This document shows positions 43,682 through 51,636 of a DNA stretch of 54,312 nt, piece after piece. The DNA is from a virus. A program made the position numbers and the translations under genes. Numbering within the stretch: the first letter of the stretch is position 1; every line of letters begins with the position of its first letter. Below the pieces are notes generated by a model that had not been told where the DNA came from, searched no databases, and worked only from the letters and a program-made list of their open reading frames with translations. The stretch is taken from IMG/VR virus record IMGVR_UViG_3300020474_000020, positions 1 to 54,312 of that record; one strand, written 5' to 3'.

Positions 43682-45661
43682 TTAATACACGTTTTTCATG
43701 CCATCTTCAAACCAAGAAGGAGCGGTGTACATCTTCTCATCTTTTTTGCTAGAATGCCCACCAGTTGCAAAACCTCCGTAAAATGAGGGCTGTGCAACAG
43801 TAGGCATTCTACCTAGAGTTCTAGCAGCCATGTTAGCCATTAACAAAGCCGAATACCTATCTTTACGTAATTTCTTTTTACGCCCAGTTCCTATGACAAC
43901 CTCTGGCGTATCCCACCTATCCCTACCGCTAGTTGTTTGAGTAATCTGTATCATAGATAATTCATTTTTTAATTCTTCAATATCTGTAACACACTCTTCT
44001 AGTGTATCATATATTCTGTTTTTCATATTATCTTCATGTTCAGATATAGCTATACTGACAGGATCAAAAAATGGAAAAAGTAATACTTTATCTTCAAAGT
44101 CTTTTCTCATCCCGTGATTTGCCTCTGCTAACCAATCATACTTAGCGAATTGACACATCTCTAATATATGCAGTCCGCGCTCTCCATCAGTATCTTTTTC
44201 CTTATTATCATCTATAGTAGGCCATATGAGATGTTCTCCTTCTTGAACCTTATCTTTGTCATGCAAAGCCTCCATGACAGCCACACCTCCACCCTGAGCA
44301 TCTAGCGCTATATGAATACATGGAAATAGTTTCATCAAATCTCTAATCTTCCTTGCGCAGTATGAATAGAAATCTGTTTCTCTGGCATATCCCTTTTTAA
44401 CTTTTTCTTTATGTTCTGTTCTAGTTGTAGTCCAACAATGTACTATATTTCTATGGTCAGAGTTTACCTCTAATACTACAATACTAAAATTGTCTACTTC
44501 AGATGCTGGATCAACTCCAAATATATATTTCTTATCCTTCTGACCTTTCAACTGAGCTTGAAATATAATATCATTACCTTGCCTATCTTTAATCGTTTCC
44601 TTGTCATTAACGACACATGATTCTATCAAAGAACGTTTAAAGAAACCTTGAGAATCGGTAGTAAAACAAGCTCCGTATTCCATTTGATATATGCCAGTAT
44701 GAACGGTAGCTTTAGATCTAGCGACTTGATCAGAATCCATAAAGCCTTTAGGTAATAATTCGTAGGGCATACGTATGATAGAATACTGAGTCCAATCAAA
44801 ATCCTCTGGAGGTTCCTCTCCAAAAATCTCTTTTAATTTAGATAGCTCTCCACGGCTTTTTATAATAGACTTCCATTTTTTCCAGTAAGTGGCAAAATGA
44901 TTAAAATCATAGTAAGCAGTTCCTGATAGAACAATTTGATTATCTTTACTTTGTTCTTTCTGCTCTTCCTCTAGTGTCAGTCCTAATTCTTTTGCTTTCT
45001 TTTCTGCTGCTACTCTTTTTACGTTTGCTACTGGGTCAGAACTTACTGCTGCAAAACCAGCTACAACATTTTCAAATATTTCTCTAGGTATAGATGCAAA
45101 TTCGTCAGCAATAATGTCGTTAGCTCTTTGACCTCTAATCTTCTGACCATCACCTAAAGGTAAACATGTAACAGTGCTATCGTTTAAACGAAGGGTACAC
45201 CTGTCTGTGTCTCTACGTGGACCACTATCGCTATCACATATATCTCTAAGCATAGGAGAATTTCTCCAGATAGTCTCCATATATTCAAACAAAACTTTAG
45301 ACTGTCTAAACGCAGCTCCTACAACAACTATCTTACGTCTAGGTAATATCAAAGCTCTTAATATAGCATATAAAGATAACATAAATGATTTACCAAAACC
45401 TCGACTTGCGACGAGCATAGGAAACTTTCTCTGCCATACTTCGTTCAAGAAAAGAGATTGAGATGGTAGTAATTGTATATTAAGTATATGATGAGACATA
45501 AAAGATAAATACTCTGGCCTAATCATAAGCCAAGCAAGCTTAAGATTAAAATCATCTTCGTCTGGATTTAACATGGACATTGGATTGAACATCTGAGAAT
45601 CTACAGAGTCCAAGCCAAGCCAAGCCTCATCAATTTGTTTTATCTTTTCAGTTTTTGCCAC
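43682..45661 (-). CDS. Terminase large subunit
   Basis: A 659-residue packaging ATPase/nuclease. Walker A is VASRGFGKS (residues 84 to 92), Walker B DIIADEFASI (182 to 191), and a coupling motif IVLSGTAYYD lies near residue 243. The C-terminal RNase H-like nuclease has FGVDPASEVD (Asp384), HIALDAQGGG (Asp454) and a final RKDRYSALL motif, giving three probable metal-binding Asp. It overlaps the ClpP-like gene by 22 bases. All key residues are present, so it should be active. It packages DNA through the portal encoded next. Confidence 0.93.
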   Translation of the reverse strand: MAKTEKIKQIDEAWLGLDSVDSQMFNPMSMLNPDEDDFNLKLAWLMIRPEYLSFMSHHILNIQLLPSQSLFLNEVWQRKFPMLVASRGFGKSFMLSLYAILRALILPRRKIVVVGAAFRQSKVLFEYMETIWRNSPMLRDICDSDSGPRRDTDRCTLRLNDSTVTCLPLGDGQKIRGQRANDIIADEFASIPREIFENVVAGFAAVSSDPVANVKRVAAEKKAKELGLTLEEEQKEQSKDNQIVLSGTAYYDFNHFATYWKKWKSIIKSRGELSKLKEIFGEEPPEDFDWTQYSIIRMPYELLPKGFMDSDQVARSKATVHTGIYQMEYGACFTTDSQGFFKRSLIESCVVNDKETIKDRQGNDIIFQAQLKGQKDKKYIFGVDPASEVDNFSIVVLEVNSDHRNIVHCWTTTRTEHKEKVKKGYARETDFYSYCARKIRDLMKLFPCIHIALDAQGGGVAVMEALHDKDKVQEGEHLIWPTIDDNKEKDTDGERGLHILEMCQFAKYDWLAEANHGMRKDFEDKVLLFPFFDPVSIAISEHEDNMKNRIYDTLEECVTDIEELKNELSMIQITQTTSGRDRWDTPEVVIGTGRKKKLRKDRYSALLMANMAARTLGRMPTVAQPSFYGGFATGGHSSKKDEKMYTAPSWFEDGMKNVY

Positions 45662-46287
45662 GTATTGATTACCTCGTCTGCGAAACCATAATAAACAGCT
45701 TCATCTGCTGTAATATACCAATCGCCAGATTTTAATTTACGATATAAGAAATTTTTAACCTTGTCAACTTCTGGCTTAGATCCATACTTATCTTTAAAGA
45801 ATTTGCCACCAACGCAAGAGTTGGCGTATATGTCCATCATAATATCACATATCTGCTTTTCATATTTTACCCAGTTCTGAACATTTAAATACTCACCACT
45901 AGCACCCGTAGAACCGTAGTGAGCCATGAAATATGTATTCTGTGTGATGAGTCTGGAATCAGCAGATTGAAAAATAATACTACTCATAGATTCTGCTTGA
46001 CCATAAGCTACGATGGTTACGTGACACCTACACATAGATATAGCATCGTATATAGCCATACCATCAGACCACTCTCCACCAACGCTTTGCATGTGTATGA
46101 TAATTGGATTAGATGATTTTAGTTCCAATGCTCGTAAGTTTTTTAAGAATGTGTTAGACATCTTATATTCTACACCCGGATTCTCTTCATCATTAGAACC
46201 GTAATGGTTGTGTAAAAATATTTCTCTGCTATCTATGTTAGCATTATAGTTATGTAAATCGTATAATATATCTTTGTCATGTATCAT
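45640..46287 (-). CDS. ClpP-like serine protease
   Basis: A 215-residue protein with a ClpP fold: SVGGEWSDGMAIYDAI near residue 68 corresponds to the ClpP oxyanion loop, then AYGQAESMSSII with the nucleophile Ser100, FMAHYGSTG with His123, and GDWYITADEAVYYGFADEVI with Asp189 as the probable third member of the triad. Spacing agrees with ClpP. The phage has a separate prohead protease, so this could be a maturation protease or a regulator acting with host ClpX. There is no signal peptide. The gene is followed by terminase with overlap, which suggests a morphogenesis role. Confidence 0.8.
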   Translation of the reverse strand: MIHDKDILYDLHNYNANIDSREIFLHNHYGSNDEENPGVEYKMSNTFLKNLRALELKSSNPIIIHMQSVGGEWSDGMAIYDAISMCRCHVTIVAYGQAESMSSIIFQSADSRLITQNTYFMAHYGSTGASGEYLNVQNWVKYEKQICDIMMDIYANSCVGGKFFKDKYGSKPEVDKVKNFLYRKLKSGDWYITADEAVYYGFADEVINTWQKLKR

Positions 46288-46288
46288 A

Positions 46289-46792
46289 TTACGATTTCCT
46301 TCCGATTGTGTACATCTCGTTAATCCTTTTAAATATACTGCTTACAGCTAAAAAGGCGGTATGCTTATCGCCACAAAACAAAACGTGTACGTCGTTATAT
46401 AATTCAAATTCAACTAAACATTTTAACATATATCTACCAGTAATTTTTACAGACGCTTTATTCTTTATTGGTATTCTAGTTTCTTTTGGAAACTTAAGTA
46501 AGTCTTCTAAAGAAAATTCCAAAACTAAATATTTGTGAGGAAAATCTTTCATCCTTTCTATCTCATTCATAAAAGCATGTTTCTTAGAACCAAGATTTAT
46601 TGCAAGCTCTTCTACACATCCTTTTCTTTCTATGCATATTTTATCTTCAAATCCTTGTATAGAATAATCTCCAGTGTCAAGCTTATGCTCTATCATACCA
46701 GCACATGTATTAAACTTACTAAAGTAATATCCGTCTTGCTCACGGGTATCTTTAATAACAGTAAATTCTGGTGCTTGTTTATATTTAGCCAT
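46289..46792 (-). CDS. ERCC4/XPF-type nuclease domain protein
   Basis: A 167-residue protein with FTVIKDTREQDGYYF at residues 10 to 24, KLDTGDYSIQGFED at residues 37 to 50 and ICIERKGCVEEL near residue 53. This D-T-R-E-Q/G-D-Y-S/E-R-K set is the ERCC4 nuclease signature, with Asp42 and Glu55-Arg56-Lys57 as probable metal site. The usual Asp four residues after the last Lys is a Glu here. Such small phage nucleases are thought to act on recombination or branched DNA intermediates. It sits beside HNH and terminase genes, which suggests a role in DNA trimming for packaging. Confidence 0.75.
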   Translation of the reverse strand: MAKYKQAPEFTVIKDTREQDGYYFSKFNTCAGMIEHKLDTGDYSIQGFEDKICIERKGCVEELAINLGSKKHAFMNEIERMKDFPHKYLVLEFSLEDLLKFPKETRIPIKNKASVKITGRYMLKCLVEFELYNDVHVLFCGDKHTAFLAVSSIFKRINEMYTIGRKS

Positions 46793-47042
46793 TTATAATT
46801 TCTCTAAAAAGTAATTGATAGTGGGATTCTTTACCAGTTATAGATTGGTGACATTTTTTGCATAGTGTAATTCCATTTGACGGTTCATATCTCAAAGCAG
46901 AAGCATTAGACCAAGTTTGTATGTGGTGTACATTTAAATTTTTTTTCGATTTGCAGTTAGGCATACGGCATTTAAATTTATCTCTCTTTAACACCTCTGT
47001 TCTAAATTTTTTATAATTTGGATCGTCATAATTACGTTTCAT
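46785..47042 (-). CDS. Small HNH endonuclease
   Basis: An 85-residue HNH protein: a Lys/Arg-rich start, KCRMPNCKSKKNLNVHHIQT (first Cys pair and the His-His), then EPSNGITLCKKCHQSITGKE (Asn, second Cys pair and final His). All core residues (C-C, HH, N, C-C-H) are present. It overlaps the ERCC4 gene by 8 bases. HNH proteins next to terminase genes are often required for DNA packaging in other phages, which may be its role here; homing cannot be excluded. Confidence 0.8.
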   Translation of the reverse strand: MKRNYDDPNYKKFRTEVLKRDKFKCRMPNCKSKKNLNVHHIQTWSNASALRYEPSNGITLCKKCHQSITGKESHYQLLFREIING

Positions 47043-47290
47043 AGTTGTTCTATTTTATCTACCCTTATAAATTTTCTTATTTTTCTACATATAATTCTAG
47101 TTTCTAAAGTCGGCTTTTGTCTCATAATCTTTTTCATTAATCTTTTCATGGCTTCGTGACACGCTGTGTCTGGATTAGATGCCTCTATAAAACACATAGC
47201 AAAAGGCATTGAGTATTCGCCAGTTAGTACGTAGTTTTTTAGATCATTTTGTAAATCGGATAAATCTATCGAAAGTCTATAGTTTGGCAT
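47039..47290 (-). CDS. Unknown 83-residue basic protein
   Basis: MPNYRLSIDLSDLQNDLKNY followed by a FAMCFIEASNPDTACHEAMK helix and a C-terminal basic part (KKIMRQKPTLETRIICRKIR). It overlaps both neighbours by a few bases, so it is likely translated as part of the chain. The CxxxC-like pair is not a standard zinc motif. I do not recognise a family. The basic end would fit nucleic-acid binding, but this is only a guess. Confidence 0.5.
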   Translation of the reverse strand: MPNYRLSIDLSDLQNDLKNYVLTGEYSMPFAMCFIEASNPDTACHEAMKRLMKKIMRQKPTLETRIICRKIRKFIRVDKIEQL

Positions 47291-48323
47291 CTAACATAAG
47301 TTTGATTAACCCCTCCAAGTCGTACTTTGGTTTCCACCCAAGTTCTTCTCTGGCCTTAGAACAATCTCCTCTTAAGTAATCTACTTCTGAAGGTCTGTAG
47401 AATTTTGGATCAACTACTACGTAATTTTTCCAATCACCTATACCAGAATAATTAAATGCTATTTCTAGGAACTCTTCTATAGTATGAGTTTCTCCTGTAC
47501 ATACAACGTAGTCATCTGCGTAATCTTGCTGTAACATCAACCACATTGCTTCTACATAATCTCCAGCATATCCCCAATCTCTGTAAGCATTTAAATTACC
47601 AAGTCGTAGCTTTGGGAAGCGATTGCCCGTATCTCTATCGCAGTATATATAGTCATCATTATAAGAAGTTGATCCTACGCATACTTTGTCTTTCCATGTT
47701 TTGTAATTTTTAATCCAGCTAACTATTTTCTGCGTAACAAAATTCTCACCCCTTCGCGGTCCTTCGTGATTAAACAGAATACCAGAACTAGCATGTAAGT
47801 CGTAAGCGTCCCTAAAAAGACGAACGCTGTAATGAGCAGCGCACTTAGATATTGCATAAGGTGAGTTAGGCATAAACTTAGTTTGTTCATTTTGATATTT
47901 CCTTCCTTGTTCATCAATATCATAGGAACTTCCAAACATTTCACTAGAAGAAGCTTGATAGAATTTTACTCTAAACATCGCAAGGTCTACTAGAGACTGT
48001 AGGAGATTTATGCATCCTTTGCCAGTAATATCCCAAGTTAAAGATGGCTGATTAAATGAGCTTGCTACATGCGACTGTGCCGCTAGATTATAGACTTCAT
48101 CTACATTCTCGTTATTTTTAAATATATTTATAACACTACTTACATCTGTAATGTCTCCCTCGATTAATTTGAATCTATCAAAGTCAAGTAGATGCTTAAT
48201 TCTCTCTGTTGTGTCTACACTGCACCTTCTAGTTACTCCTATAACTTCATAATTCTTTTCAAGGAGTAAATCTGCAAGATGGCTTCCATCCTGACCCGTA
48301 ATGCCTGTGATTATTGCTTTCAT
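47277..48323 (-). CDS. gmd: GDP-mannose 4,6-dehydratase
   Basis: A 348-residue SDR enzyme. It has a Gly-rich NAD site (ITGITGQDGSHLADLL, residues 5 to 20), QASSSEMFGSS near residue 126 and PYAISKCAAHY with Tyr156 and Lys160 as catalytic pair. GILFNHEGPRRGENFVTQKI is the standard GMD substrate loop. Between that block and LRLGNLNAYRDWG lies an extra stretch of about 20 to 25 residues relative to the GMDs I recall, with a CVGSTSYNDDYIYCDRDTG core. The enzyme makes GDP-4-keto-6-deoxymannose, precursor of GDP-fucose or related sugars. No reductase for the next step is in the window. Translationally coupled (ATGA) to the upstream gene. Confidence 0.88.
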   Translation of the reverse strand: MKAIITGITGQDGSHLADLLLEKNYEVIGVTRRCSVDTTERIKHLLDFDRFKLIEGDITDVSSVINIFKNNENVDEVYNLAAQSHVASSFNQPSLTWDITGKGCINLLQSLVDLAMFRVKFYQASSSEMFGSSYDIDEQGRKYQNEQTKFMPNSPYAISKCAAHYSVRLFRDAYDLHASSGILFNHEGPRRGENFVTQKIVSWIKNYKTWKDKVCVGSTSYNDDYIYCDRDTGNRFPKLRLGNLNAYRDWGYAGDYVEAMWLMLQQDYADDYVVCTGETHTIEEFLEIAFNYSGIGDWKNYVVVDPKFYRPSEVDYLRGDCSKAREELGWKPKYDLEGLIKLMLDAKL

Positions 48324-49084
48324 GTTATCCTTTCGACCTTTCCATTTTTTATATCTATTCGATTATCTTTATTCTCTAATAAATCTTTCTTTATTGTTTC
48401 TATACTTAAATGAGGATTCCTAGTCTCGCCCACTCCAGACTTATCACTAACATTAAAAACAAACTCCTCTGTCTCTATAGTAAAAGGAGGGTTGTAATGA
48501 AAATAAGCGTTAATATAACTTTCGTCGTTAACTCCCGGTTCATATGGTATTTCCTTGTCTATAAGTTGCCACTCTCTCAGCGTCCTACAAAAATTTAAAA
48601 CTCTATCTTTTTCTCCACCAAAGAACGCCCCGTAGTAATACATTTGTTTTAACGGCGTATCGTATGGTACGTATGATTTAGATCTTGGGTTTCTGTCAAA
48701 TGCTTTCTTATCACGCATCCACGTTCTGTTTCCAAAGTGTTCGCCCCCTACCAAATTGCCAATAAACCAATCCGTTGTAAATGGCCTGCTAACACTAGTA
48801 TCTGCATCGAAGTAATAAATATAGTCAATATCCTCGTCTTCCATAGTAAGTATATTTTTAAATTTTGAATTAGTTCCGTCTGCCCACCTTTTGTGATGTT
48901 CTGGTATATATTTAACATTTAGTCGCGGATCATTTGGTAGATAGGGCGCTGGGTCTGTATCTGAGAAAAAATAAAACGTTACCTTGTCATGGCCTGTATT
49001 AAAGAATGTAAATTGCTTTAAGAACTTTACTCCCAAAGCAAAATATGCATTCGTCGCTATAACTACTATTCCTATTTTTCTCAT
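48320..49084 (-). CDS. Family 6 (ABO-like) glycosyltransferase
   Basis: A 254-residue retaining-type glycosyltransferase. It has YIYYFDADTSVSRPF with the metal-binding DAD at residues 93 to 95, LVGGEHFGNRTWM, MYYYGAFFGGEKDRVL and GVNDESYINAYF. These blocks match the family of blood-group A/B and alpha-1,3-galactosyltransferases (W/V-x-DES-x-x-N-x-Y-F). Bacterial members usually have NxN instead of DxD, but I recall a cyanophage protein with DxD. It overlaps the GMD gene by ATGA and is preceded by a 33-residue membrane peptide. Likely donors are UDP-Gal or UDP-GalNAc; the acceptor is unknown. Confidence 0.8.
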   Translation of the reverse strand: MRKIGIVVIATNAYFALGVKFLKQFTFFNTGHDKVTFYFFSDTDPAPYLPNDPRLNVKYIPEHHKRWADGTNSKFKNILTMEDEDIDYIYYFDADTSVSRPFTTDWFIGNLVGGEHFGNRTWMRDKKAFDRNPRSKSYVPYDTPLKQMYYYGAFFGGEKDRVLNFCRTLREWQLIDKEIPYEPGVNDESYINAYFHYNPPFTIETEEFVFNVSDKSGVGETRNPHLSIETIKKDLLENKDNRIDIKNGKVERIT

Positions 49085-49182
49085 TCTTTATCTCTAGCTA
49101 TATATATAAAAAGAAACACTATAGGTAGCTCTACCATTAGAGCAACAGACCAGCACATCAATATATCAAGCAATGTTGGCAT
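49081..49182 (-). CDS. 33-residue membrane peptide in the sugar cassette
   Basis: MPTLLDILMCWSVALMVELP plus IVFLFIYIARDKE. The start has AGGAGG with 6-base spacing, one of the best ribosome sites in the region. The ORF begins inside the end of the upstream glycosyltransferase gene and its stop overlaps the next ATG (ATGA). A single hydrophobic segment of about 25 residues with a charged C-terminus is compatible with a membrane anchor. Being placed between two glycosyltransferases, it could tether or support a sugar step; this is a guess. It is a real gene by translation signals, below usual size limits. Confidence 0.65.
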   Translation of the reverse strand: MPTLLDILMCWSVALMVELPIVFLFIYIARDKE

Positions 49183-49822
49183 TTATGCCCTCCTGTTTAC
49201 ATATATTATAGAAGTCTTCTGTGAATTTACCTTTACGACACGCCTCTAAATACCACGGCTTTTCTTGCATTGCGAAAAAGATTCTATGTAAGCAATTGTT
49301 ATTCAAACGCTGACTTCCTTCCACTTCAAACTGCCAAGGGTCTTCTTCGTTATCTTTATCAAAACAGCTATATAGAAAATTAGCATTCCAAAAGGAAGCC
49401 TGTAAGGATATTGTATATAAGCTTTGTTGGTGAAACTTATAGATGTTTTTATATACGGGAAGCTTTGCGTAGAATGCGCTATCGTCGTGTATTCCAAATC
49501 GCCCCGCACTATTAGAAATAAAGAAATCATAATAAGCCTGCATTTCCTCTAGCAATATATAATTTCTAAGAAAGTAATCATCTTGTAACCATAGGATGTT
49601 CTTTGGTTTAATTTTATCTATAGCTTTTTTAACGCCTATACTAAAAGTGCCATTCTTTACCTTTATAGTTTCAAATTTATGTAGTCTAGCGTCCGTCTCT
49701 TGTGTTATAATATATTTCTTAACGTCTATAGAATTATCCCAATACTTGTGGAATAGATAATTAAAATGATTCCACAGATAATGGTACTTATCACAGGAGC
49801 CAACTAATATAACAAAATCCAT
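49166..49822 (-). CDS. Putative glycosyltransferase
   Basis: A 218-residue protein of nucleotide-sugar transferase type: FVILVGSCDKYHYLWNHF (Rossmann-like start), then a GVKKAIDKIKPKNILWLQDD segment with Asp81-Asp82 in the place of a DxD motif, and an EDPWQFEVEGSQRLNNN stretch that resembles the end of phage glycosyltransferases with W-Q-F-E. The C-terminus has a short helix and Gly/Asn-rich end. No membrane segment is present. Its place directly before the membrane peptide, GT6 and GMD genes forms a cassette. Substrate unknown. Confidence 0.65.
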   Translation of the reverse strand: MDFVILVGSCDKYHYLWNHFNYLFHKYWDNSIDVKKYIITQETDARLHKFETIKVKNGTFSIGVKKAIDKIKPKNILWLQDDYFLRNYILLEEMQAYYDFFISNSAGRFGIHDDSAFYAKLPVYKNIYKFHQQSLYTISLQASFWNANFLYSCFDKDNEEDPWQFEVEGSQRLNNNCLHRIFFAMQEKPWYLEACRKGKFTEDFYNICKQEGINANIA

Positions 49823-49824
49823 TA

Positions 49825-50610
49825 TTAATCCTTTACAGTATCTGGCGTAAGGAATGGTTGATCAATAGTTCCATCTTCATATTTATGATAAACAGAAAGT
49901 CTTGCCTTTTCATTCTCCATAGCTAGTTTCATTTTCTCCATCTCTATGCCATACTTCTTCATTATTTCTGGGTCTTGCATTATAGTGCCAACCCATGCAG
50001 TAAAGCTAAGTTTACTGTCCTCTAGTCGTTTAATTCGCTGCTCTCTCGTGCCTTTCATTTCTTTTAGCATAGAACTCTTCTTGGCCTGCAACTCGCGGTA
50101 ATCCTTATTCAAACTTTCCTGCGAAGCCCTAAGTGAAGCCACCTGTCTTTCTAAGTTAATAATATAGTCTATGTCTTGTTGATCTTTGTCTCTAGCTCGT
50201 TCGTCTTGTATCATGTGGTCATATGTGTTAATTTGTTCGATGTTTTCTTTATTACCTTTTAAACATCTATTCATAAGTAATTCAAGTTTTATGGTATCTA
50301 CTATCTGTACTTCTTCTGTAGGTAGTACGTCATTCTTAAACTGGGAGACCATGCGGGACCAATGATATTTAAATAGTTCTAATTCTTCATCTGTAAACTG
50401 TTGTCTAAGTTCTTTGTAATAGGGGCGATTCTCTAGTGAATAAGCTGCTTGCTCTTCTCTAGATATACCTACGTTAAATTTACGTTTAATAAAGTTTACA
50501 ACAGATTCAGTATCACGATCTAGTTGAATGGCAATGTCTTCAGGTGTCATGCTATTAATAAGACGACCAATAGTTCTTTCTTCTTCTTTGGAGAATCTAC
50601 CCTTTTTCAT
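49825..50610 (-). CDS. Helix-turn-helix/coiled-coil protein, candidate small terminase
   Basis: A 261-residue protein. The first 48 residues (MKKGRFSKEEERTIGRLINS, MTPEDIAIQLDRDTESVVNF) form a SANT/Myb-like helix-turn-helix. Residues about 140 to 215 are a Gln/Lys/Glu coiled coil and the C-terminal part is helical (EIMKKYGIEMEKMKLAMENE). A DNA-binding head plus coiled coil fits the usual small terminase plan, although the gene is 4 kb from the large subunit. It overlaps the sigma-like gene by 14 bases. Alternatives are a transcription regulator acting with the neighbouring sigma factor. Confidence 0.45.
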   Translation of the reverse strand: MKKGRFSKEEERTIGRLINSMTPEDIAIQLDRDTESVVNFIKRKFNVGISREEQAAYSLENRPYYKELRQQFTDEELELFKYHWSRMVSQFKNDVLPTEEVQIVDTIKLELLMNRCLKGNKENIEQINTYDHMIQDERARDKDQQDIDYIINLERQVASLRASQESLNKDYRELQAKKSSMLKEMKGTREQRIKRLEDSKLSFTAWVGTIMQDPEIMKKYGIEMEKMKLAMENEKARLSVYHKYEDGTIDQPFLTPDTVKD

Positions 50611-51085
50611 GTATCAACTCCTTTATAATTTCTATGACTTGTTCTCTACGTTTTTTAGAAACATAAACATCATTAAGCATTTTAAGATAATCAGCTCTAT
50701 GTTCAGCTGGTAAGTGTTCATTTATAATATTCTGTATTTGTGAGAAGTCTACCTTTTCATCTAAACATAGTTCTTCTTGTGGGATGGAAGCTTCGTAAGC
50801 TAGCTGTTGTGGACAAAGGACATTACGTTTCTTTTCGTCTTGTCCGATATAATAATTATCACGTATGAAATTTTTAAGTCTATTGGAAAGATTAACAGAA
50901 AGAAAGTTTTCTAATGGGCGTTTTTGGTCGTATCTATTAAGTGCATCCATACATATCATAAAAGCTTCTTGTTTTATATCATCAAGATCGTAACCGTGAA
51001 ATGTATACTTGGGCGATATCCTATTGACAACAAGGTTAATTTTATCAAGTACCTCTTCTTTGGTCATGTTCTTGGGTATATTCAT
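50597..51085 (-). CDS. Sigma-70-like factor (probable late sigma)
   Basis: A 162-residue protein. Residues 28 to 80 (YTFHGYDLDDIKQEAFMICM, DALNRYDQKRPLENFLSVNL, NRLKNFIRDNYY) correspond to sigma region 2: the D-I-x-Q-E-A-F start, the RYDxxRP turn and the F-x-x-x-L-x-N-R-L-K end. Residues 115 to 160 are a helical C-terminus that might be a short region 4-like part, but no clear region 4 is seen. A similar size and layout is known from T4 gp55 and phage relatives, which direct host polymerase to late promoters. This fits the recurrent GTGTATAWW motif before structural genes. Overlaps its neighbours by 4 and 14 bases. Confidence 0.75.
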   Translation of the reverse strand: MNIPKNMTKEEVLDKINLVVNRISPKYTFHGYDLDDIKQEAFMICMDALNRYDQKRPLENFLSVNLSNRLKNFIRDNYYIGQDEKKRNVLCPQQLAYEASIPQEELCLDEKVDFSQIQNIINEHLPAEHRADYLKMLNDVYVSKKRREQVIEIIKELIHEKG

Positions 51086-51636
51086 AAATACCTCTTAAGC
51101 AAGCCAGCGAATTCCTCTAGGGTTACAGATGCTAGTTCATTATTTATACATACTAAAACAGAATCATTTTCAATTTTTATGGGAGAAGGAGGTCCATCAG
51201 TATTAGACTTAAGCAATGAGTTAGGTTCTTCAAGTGTTACTTCTGCACTAGGGGGATTATAACTTTTAACAATTAAAGTTTGAGTGCGATCTCTTTCAGC
51301 AAAAGATAGGAAATTACCGTCACTCGAAGATAAAGAGTTTTCAGTAAACACAGCAGATGCAGATTCACGTACTAATAGAATTTTATCATTAGAAGTAGCT
51401 AGGTGGCCTATACCTATCTCTGCAATGTTTTCTTCTACTTCGCAGTTTAATTCTGCAATGTAGTAAAAAGAGTTTTTCTTACCAAAAACCTCTAGGAAAG
51501 TATAGAACTCGTCCCCTGTAGTGTTTTTAGGTAAGTTTTCAGTTCCAAGTAATTCTAACGCTTTCGATCTATCTTGTACTGGTCTAAAGTTCTCTGTCGC
51601 TATCTTGTAACTTGTTTTCAGCGGCTTCTTGCTCAT
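51082..51636 (-). CDS. Unknown 184-residue protein
   Basis: MSKKPLKTSYKIATENFRPV then a beta-rich body with FYYIAELNCEVEENIAEIGI and LLVRESASAVFTENSLSSSD, and a C-terminal CINNELASVTLEEFAGLLKR helix. Its start follows AAAGGAAC with 7-base spacing and lies inside the 55-residue gene upstream. Not recognised. It overlaps the sigma-like gene by 4 bases, so the two proteins are probably made together; a role as a sigma partner is possible but unproven. Confidence 0.5.
   Translation of the reverse strand: MSKKPLKTSYKIATENFRPVQDRSKALELLGTENLPKNTTGDEFYTFLEVFGKKNSFYYIAELNCEVEENIAEIGIGHLATSNDKILLVRESASAVFTENSLSSSDGNFLSFAERDRTQTLIVKSYNPPSAEVTLEEPNSLLKSNTDGPPSPIKIENDSVLVCINNELASVTLEEFAGLLKRYL

Noticed and set aside
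49100-49150. tRNA-like D-arm on the minus strand (GCTCTAATGGTAGAGC)
   Set aside because: The 4-bp arm looks like a tRNA D-arm, but no anticodon stem, T-arm or acceptor pairs surround it, and the bases are coding in the 33-residue membrane peptide.
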